In this document: positions 61,601 through 64,000 of the stretch, piece by piece | How the letters are laid out: the number at the start of each line of letters is the position of its first letter | Numbering within the stretch: position 1 is the first letter of the stretch | Assembly: GCA_903917705.1 (NCBI GenBank) | Contig: CAIXBQ010000125.1 | Coordinates: 1 to 64,000 of the forward strand | Length of the DNA: 64,000 nucleotides | Direction: 5' to 3' | DNA from: an uncultured Verrucomicrobia subdivision 3 bacterium | GTDB taxonomy: Bacteria > Verrucomicrobiota > Verrucomicrobiia > Limisphaerales > UBA11358 | Made by a program: the position numbers and the translations under genes | The notes under the pieces: generated by a model | The model's database searches: none | Told to the model about the DNA's origin: nothing | What the model saw: only the letters and a program-made list of their open reading frames with translations

Positions 61601-61888
61601 TCGCCCTATCCGTCCATCATCAATGTGAGCGGTGTCGGCGGTTCGCTCATCAAGGCCACGGTCACCTTGAACAAGCTGACGCATACCTACCCGCACGATG
61701 TGGATGCGCTGGTGGTTTCGCCCGCGCAGTTGAACACGCTGATCATGGCGCATGCCGGCACGGTTTCCGCCACCAATGTCACGCTGACCTTTGATGATGC
61801 GGCCACCAACAGCCTGCCGGAATTCGGCCCCATCACCACCAGCACCAACAAGCCGACGCAGCATTTCCCGGTGAATCCTTTCCCCTGA
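52652..61888 (+). CDS. Giant secreted Calx-beta / delta-60 repeat protein, 3078 residues, ending inside a P-like domain
   Basis: Domain order from N- to C-terminus: signal sequence (to about residue 61), a PPC-like beta domain (PANDSFTNALFITG, VWYKWTAPSSGTVAV, TFDTLLAVYSDA), a Calx-beta domain interrupted by a YFTN-rich insert (53500-54370), another Calx-beta (near 54650-55060), a block of delta-60 repeats (LQPDGKILVGGKFTS, ARLNADGSVD, 55200-56400), several Calx-beta units (56420-57940), a second delta-60 block (57960-59090), six more Calx-beta units (59100-61180), and the first half of a subtilisin-type P domain (HDVDALVVSPAQLNTLI, LTFDDAATNSLPEFGP). Translation ends at TGA 61886, without the second half of the P domain, which is present in the next gene. 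Such proteins are probably surface or adhesion proteins. No sorting signal is visible because the C-terminus is lost. Confidence 0.85.
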   Translation: MRFLSVECRAALRSPADWRNVVNTMQNIIAGPSLAGRSVVAGWLKLSLLLAFGLVAGVAVAQPANDSFTNALFITGFTGSTNGSNVGATLETCEPTSVNTDDFGVEPVDNSVWYKWTAPSSGTVAVTTIGSTFDTLLAVYSDATNNLCDPSLTFIGADDDNGFNVGGDPNFFTSQLSFTAVAGTTYYFSVNASVFGFYDTGNIVLNWNLPLPGPAPTIESGTFQFTAGEYLVSDTDSAGLNNPYDGYTVTPWSDPQGTLGARLTVTRMGGSTGRVMVDYTTIGGGMTYTNMYITNYFGTNISFSMLDTNTGFTLITNFSLNTIVFSNYYESIAGGYITNIVYGALSNSTFQTYSVGTNFSTNYFPLVTGPLVPAPTNLPPLGTLFATLTDNLTGFGSTISTFFSFSTVSTNTVSGVLPSDGSTVTDGVILYTNFAAYWTNTFVTNIYGTNIAVSYTLLGGGRYFTNYFYTNIVSSSYYFTNFVYTNGLLSTNFTFSTNLVSAITNFAWWNSNNVDAAGPVVSTSTRYIEFHPVPTNYPPIGIHGIGPGTNTYHYRTVTNEIIYASAGFDTNLTGTIVFDDYQMSQDIILPVAAGVQSADAPYLPFISWVVNVQLTNPRLAPLESSQLIPPTVDPNSGSSIVNALSTKYPPVAFRPIWQAQATSFNFEHSCFKVDKDVLGGVAIVSVLRAGGNACDNVSVSYTVDNYPNPPANTFGVQAGSDYATPDSDFTRVTGTMTWGAYDFKPKTIQVPIPILNNGLVENNEDLLIQLFNPVLNSTCVNPSSDDPGAVVGLVGSANLTILFDDAVCGQQPAGALDRCWNAEGSPVSVPPFLTYPGTQGGVSGGANGNGGTVYAVTEQPDGRAIVAGSFISYDSNPYNRIVRVLDDGYPDTTFLQAPNSGANDYITSLALQPDGKILVGGKFTSFNGNNRYHIARLNADGSVDGNFMNGTSGTALGVRGTNAIVQSIALQSNGQLVIAGHFTSVNGTNCNSVARLNADGTLDLSFNPGIGPNGVVNSVVVDASGRVIIGGEFEYVGGLLRGGVARLNVDGSVDTAFDPGIGTYNPDTGYSDPVYALALQPDGKLLMGGTITYYELANYNGILRLTTDGSVDTTFNPGTGPQNGTYNPVTGVADTVSAITLQPDGKILIGGDFIQYNQTHRVGIARLFSYGSLDTSFLDTYYNQFAGIPNHYFNNDAVDPTLYPPINNRNFVDAIALEPGTTNVMIGGGFLQVGGGATREDIHPRSNLARLIGGATPGPGNIQLSYGKYTVDKSGDSLFVSIVRTNGSLGLAYATFSTILGAPGPGVATANDFTPQGAIPVWPTLYSTSPSMSWLQSPAYYGPNYNTLPQPDPNTTEYVKLTINNNATISGNVNANFAMADPQSAFTLGGERMPLGVALGWQDAALMTIIDDNFKPGVLGFSSAAYIVNENGNNATITVVRTNFTGGVVQVSYATSNGTGTNGIDFTNTTGTLTFQAGDSTKTFTVPIKNGTTTQPDKTVILTLYTPSGGATLGLTNAVLTIVNNNSRVGHIGFVAAAYTANETDGNALIGISRLGGGQGTISVTMVTGDGTATNGVNYVGTTNTLTWTNTDVSTKLVSIPVKRDWLYTSNLLVNLRLTNGVLNLGTNNAVLGYGGTNAVLTIVNVDFPGTVEFAANAYSVKKYGGSALIPVVRTGGLSGSLSVAYATADGSALAGVNYTATGGTLVFTNGEAAKYFTVPINPAASNGLVSLNLSLSNAVVVGNATPWNAQGSPSNAVLNIIDTTTVNEIPGGPDVTYSSFAGFNGPVYAMTLATENQLLVGGDFTMADGVRRQRIARLNADGSLDPAFSLPTTTMGADATVRAVAIQSDDRILVGGSFANMNSVVMKGIARLNSDGSLDSLFNPGSGADNPVYAVAETFFNGDRKILVGGSFSLLNGQLANGVGRLNDDGSPDTTFNVSGVGANATVYAMAVQTDGKVLIGGDFTSVNGVNANHLARLNPDGSVDLSFTNATANDSVRAIALQLDGRILVGGLFTSLDGHTNFNHVARLNSADGSADNSFVPGLGANDAVFSIALQTDGRVVLGGSFTRCSGVTRNRITRLNPDGTVDPTINFGVGADSFVAAVVVQEDLVSGYPTNVPDEKIIIGGGFLNYGGLPHPYLARIYGGSIGGVGAFEFSAPTYSVNETGTNVIITVNRTGGTSGTNANGSGHIFVPVATSDGTAQANTDHGAVTNYFAVMTNLDFAMGEVQQTITISVLDDHVITPDLTVNLAVNPVAPAEYGDQPTAVLTIANTDNSISFSSAAYQANKYTGSVPDGYAPIYVNRNGATYGAATVVFNTTTNGNATPGLDYLPMTNILVTFAPGVTVQTVLIPVLNGVSDGDRTVTLQLTNVIGSLLSNPSNAVLTILDRTLAKGSFVFSQTNYVVSEGGGSGYTNAYITVLRTNGASGIVSVGYSTADDTAVAGAKYVNTTGVLNFGDGELSKTFAVPVLNTASIEVTEDFFVGLSNPTGGATLGSPAITTVTILNTNIGIVFASATNTFIETLPFATINVLRYNNTQGTTTVNYFTTNGTAFAGTNYVASSGTLTFNDGAAQAAILVPLIYDTQVTGDVQFKVGLSSPSPGVQIGTPGVSTVILQDADNGLSFTNANVSVFKNAGNLLVTVMCSNTNIEPVSVSYATADGTAANHATAGADYTATSGTLTFSNGVATQTFNVPIINNGAVTGDHVFIISLSNPTGAGRLVSPSQQTVTIVDSNSGLRFSSANFTVGKSGGSAVITVYRSDNTNVTTTVDFVATNGTAVNGLNFIATNGTLIFSNGVTVQTFSVPVIATTTVQPDLTVLLALSNPTNGILLSPSSARLTIHDNTGSYVIPAGSQLVSETGAGVPNGIINSNETVTVLFGLRDAGGTNVNNLIATLLATNGVTPVGYTTTNYGPLVYAGHSVSRPYSFTAHGTNHQQIAATFKLFADSTNNGIGTAVFGYTIGSWTSIYSNNATIIINDTNVASPYPSIINVSGVGGSLIKATVTLNKLTHTYPHDVDALVVSPAQLNTLIMAHAGTVSATNVTLTFDDAATNSLPEFGPITTSTNKPTQHFPVNPFP
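53500..54370 (+). other. Tyr/Phe-Thr-Asn-rich insert inside a Calx-beta domain of the giant protein
   Basis: The Calx-beta start (LTVTRMGGSTGRVMVDYTT) and its continuation (GTIVFDDYQMSQDIILPV) are separated by about 290 residues rich in YFTN, NYFYTN, FVTNIYG and STNF motifs. The same kind of motif fills the middle of the 46792 protein. Ordinary Calx-beta domains have only a short loop here. Confidence 0.65.
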
Positions 61889-61921
61889 TGTCGCTTGGCG
61901 CAAATATCAACGAGTAATTTT

Positions 61922-64000
61922 ATGAGCAAGATTTTTTTGAAGATGAGCTTCGGTATGGTGGCCGCCGTCGGCTTGACCCTGGCGGCGTCGGCTGCCGCGC
62001 CGGGTGCCCGGAAACAGCTTCACGGCCATGTGCCGTCGGTGGTTTCGCACTTGGCTTCCACTGGCCGGTTGAATGCAACCAATAAGCTGCATCTGGCCAT
62101 TGGCCTGCCGTTGCGCAATCAGGATGCGGTGGACTCGCTGTTGCAACAGATAAACGATCCCGCCAGTCCGAATTACCACCATTACCTCACTCCGGAGGAA
62201 TTTGCCGCGCATTTCGGGCCGACCGAGCAGGACTATCAGGCCGTTAAGGATTTTATCCGGGCCAAAGGCCTGACGGTGTCACGCGCGGACGGCAACCGGA
62301 TGCTGCTCGAGGTCACCGGCTCGGCATCGGATGTGGAAAAGGCGTTCAACGTAAAGTTGAATAAATTCCGGCACCCGACCGAAAACCGCGATTTCTTTGC
62401 CCCGGATCAGGAGCCGTCCGTGCCGGTTGAACTTTCTGTTTTGGATGTCTGGGGGTTGAGCAACTATCCGAAACCGCGTTCTTCGATGCGGCATATCCCG
62501 TCGATCGCCAAGAAGGCTTCTCCCGCGCCCAAGGCTGGGTCCGCCCCCGGCGGGGATTATATGGGCTATGATTATCGCAAGGCTTATGTGCCGGGTACCA
62601 CCTTGACGGGTACGGGCCAGAAAGTCGCCTTGGTTCAGTTCGATGGCTATTTTGCCACTGACATTGCGGAGTATGTGCGCCAGACGGGCTTGCCCACCCT
62701 CTCGATTACCAACATTTTGTTGGACGGCTTTGACGGGAATCCCACGATGACCGGCGGTGAGGGTGAGGTCACGTTGGACATCGAAATGGTTAATTCGATG
62801 GCTCCCGGCTTGGGTCAGTTGCTTGTCTATGAGCAGAATCCGAATAACTTCAATCCTAACTCGGTGCTCAACCAGATCGCGATGGACAATGCCGCGCGGC
62901 AGGTAAGCTGTTCTTGGGGGTGGGGCGGCGGTCCGAGCGCAACCAGTGACCAGATTTTCCAGGAGATGATTCTGCAGGGGCAGAGCTTTTTCAATGCGTC
63001 AGGCGATACCGACGCCTCTTTGCCGGGAGAGTTTGATGACCCGAACGGTTTTGGTTATCCCACTTGCAGCCCCTATCTGACCCAGGTGGGTGGAACCAAA
63101 CTTACGACGGATGCGGGGGGGAAATTTGTTTCGGAAACCGTTTGGAATGATCGCACTCCGAATGCCAATGGCGGTGATTGGGGTAGTACCGGCGGTATTA
63201 GCGATTTCTATAAAACGCCCTCTTGGCAGGTTGGCTTCGGGACCGCCGCCAATCACGGTTCCACCACCGGCCGCAACGTCCCCGATGTCGCCTTGACCGC
63301 CATCAATGTATATATGGTTCTCTACGGTCAGGGGCAATCGAGTGGCGGGACCAGCGCGGCTGCGCCGCTGTGGGCTGGTTTCATGGCCCTTGTCAACCAG
63401 CAGGCCGTCGCGAACGGACATGCCCCCGCCGGTTTCATCAACCCCGCTATTTATGCCCTCGCCAAAACGGCGGCTTATACCAACTGTTTCCACGACGTCA
63501 CTGCCGGTGACAATACGTGGCCGGGCAGCCCGACCAATTTCTTCGCTGTGACTGGCTATGACCTTGCCACTGGCTTGGGCACGCCCAACGGCACCAATCT
63601 GATAAATGCGCTGACGACTGTCAGTAGCGGTGGCGGTGGCGTCATTATCCCGCCCATCGTCTCCGCCCCCTTGCCGCCTTGGGGCACCAACTTGGCCGTG
63701 ATGAATGGTAGTGACCCGAACGGTGCTTGGTTCCTGTTTGTTCAGGATGACAAGCCGCTCGATGTCGGGATGATCAATAATGGCTGGTTTGTCACTCTGA
63801 CCACCGCCAATCCCGTCGGTTATGCCGCTGACAATCAGGTATATGCCACGCCCGCCAGCGTGTCCCTTGGCACCAACGCTCATTGGCTGGTTAGCTTGTC
63901 CGTCACCAACTACGGTCCGTCCTCCTCCACCAACGTTGTGGTCACGGACCTCCTGCCCGGTGTCGGCGTCACTCTCCTGTCCTCCATTCCGACCGTTGTC
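61922..64000 (+). CDS. Sedolisin/kumamolisin-type (S53) peptidase with split P-domain half and DUF11-like domain, partial
   Basis: The protein starts with a signal peptide (SKIFLKMSFGMVAAVGLTLAAS, ATG 61922). An activation domain follows (YHHYLTPEEFAAHFGP, DVEKAFNVKLNKF), then the S53 peptidase domain with acidic residues in GGEGEVTLDIE (near 280), oxyanion aspartate in NASGDTDAS (near 360) and the serine in SGGTSAAAP (near 473); DLATGLGTPNG marks the calcium loop. These serine-carboxyl peptidases are usually active at acid pH. After a short Gly-rich linker, residues from about 581 (NLAVMNGSDPNGAWFLFVQDD, GWFVTLTT) are the second half of a P-like domain and then a DUF11-like beta domain (SVTNYGPSSSTNVVVTDLLP). 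That part matches the missing end of the preceding gene. The gene is cut by the window end. Confidence 0.88.
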   Translation, partial: MSKIFLKMSFGMVAAVGLTLAASAAAPGARKQLHGHVPSVVSHLASTGRLNATNKLHLAIGLPLRNQDAVDSLLQQINDPASPNYHHYLTPEEFAAHFGPTEQDYQAVKDFIRAKGLTVSRADGNRMLLEVTGSASDVEKAFNVKLNKFRHPTENRDFFAPDQEPSVPVELSVLDVWGLSNYPKPRSSMRHIPSIAKKASPAPKAGSAPGGDYMGYDYRKAYVPGTTLTGTGQKVALVQFDGYFATDIAEYVRQTGLPTLSITNILLDGFDGNPTMTGGEGEVTLDIEMVNSMAPGLGQLLVYEQNPNNFNPNSVLNQIAMDNAARQVSCSWGWGGGPSATSDQIFQEMILQGQSFFNASGDTDASLPGEFDDPNGFGYPTCSPYLTQVGGTKLTTDAGGKFVSETVWNDRTPNANGGDWGSTGGISDFYKTPSWQVGFGTAANHGSTTGRNVPDVALTAINVYMVLYGQGQSSGGTSAAAPLWAGFMALVNQQAVANGHAPAGFINPAIYALAKTAAYTNCFHDVTAGDNTWPGSPTNFFAVTGYDLATGLGTPNGTNLINALTTVSSGGGGVIIPPIVSAPLPPWGTNLAVMNGSDPNGAWFLFVQDDKPLDVGMINNGWFVTLTTANPVGYAADNQVYATPASVSLGTNAHWLVSLSVTNYGPSSSTNVVVTDLLPGVGVTLLSSIPTVV

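Noticed and set aside
61886-61921. Stop codon readthrough or frameshift linking the giant gene and the peptidase
   Set aside because: The peptidase has its own ATG, signal peptide and activation domain, and the missing P-domain half lies 1.8 kb further on, so recoding at the TGA would not restore the domain.
1-64000. Insertion sequence or prophage
   Set aside because: No transposase, integrase, phage structural gene or terminal inverted repeats were found on either strand.
1-64000. tRNA or rRNA genes
   Set aside because: I saw no cloverleaf-like sequence with a TTCGA loop and acceptor pairing, nor rRNA signatures; a covariance search would be decisive.

Overview
The window is a dense, mostly GC-rich bacterial chromosome segment. 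It most likely comes from a Gram-negative member of the Verrucomicrobiota, probably the Limisphaerales/Pedosphaera side. Evidence for an outer membrane is lipid A-Kdo chemistry (waaA, kdsD, a heptosyltransferase-type GT9) and a secretin. The lineage guess rests on a prepilin-like protein of the Verrucomicrobia/Planctomycetes type, a DUF1080 protein, a PilM/O/P/Q-like operon resembling Akkermansia Amuc_1101-1098, and giant Calx-beta/delta-60 secreted proteins. The taxonomy is inference; no rRNA or tRNA gene was seen.

Layout: 0-6.3 kb is minus-strand housekeeping (partial gene, PLP transsulfuration-type enzyme, RpoD-type sigma factor, Kdo transferase, Na+/H+ antiporter-like carrier). 6.6-17.0 kb is a plus-strand surface-glycan block: two GT-C membrane glycosyltransferases, a GT2, a sugar epimerase, a zinc-ribbon C-methyltransferase type enzyme, then a tightly coupled TPP enzyme, HAD phosphatase and divergent NeuB-like synthase. 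17-37 kb is mixed core metabolism: mfd, a pseudouridine synthase-methyltransferase fusion, a GH43-like protein, recF, a prepilin-like protein, trpS, an RlmI-like methyltransferase, kdsD, pheA, rpsU, cca, an Smr protein, GT9, a metallophosphoesterase and an acylphosphatase.

37.1-44.7 kb holds a PilM-N fusion, PilO-like, PilP-like and PilQ-like operon with a 5'-3' exonuclease gene overlapping its end. 44.8-64.0 kb is a run of five very large co-oriented secreted proteins (10-33 nt apart or less), including a 3078-residue Calx-beta/delta-60 protein and a sedolisin (S53) peptidase that runs off the window.

Two things stand out. First, the giant protein stops halfway through a proprotein-convertase P-like domain; the missing half, followed by a DUF11-like domain, is found at the C-terminus of the next gene, the S53 peptidase. 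Removing 61886-63661 (1776 bp, a multiple of 3) would rejoin the domain in frame, so a peptidase cassette appears to split a giant gene, or the assembly is chimeric. Second, short-word, hairpin-like repeats lie between genes and also appear as in-frame insertions in mfd, the pseudouridine synthase fusion and cca, and Tyr/Phe-Thr-Asn-rich segments interrupt domains of two giant secreted proteins.
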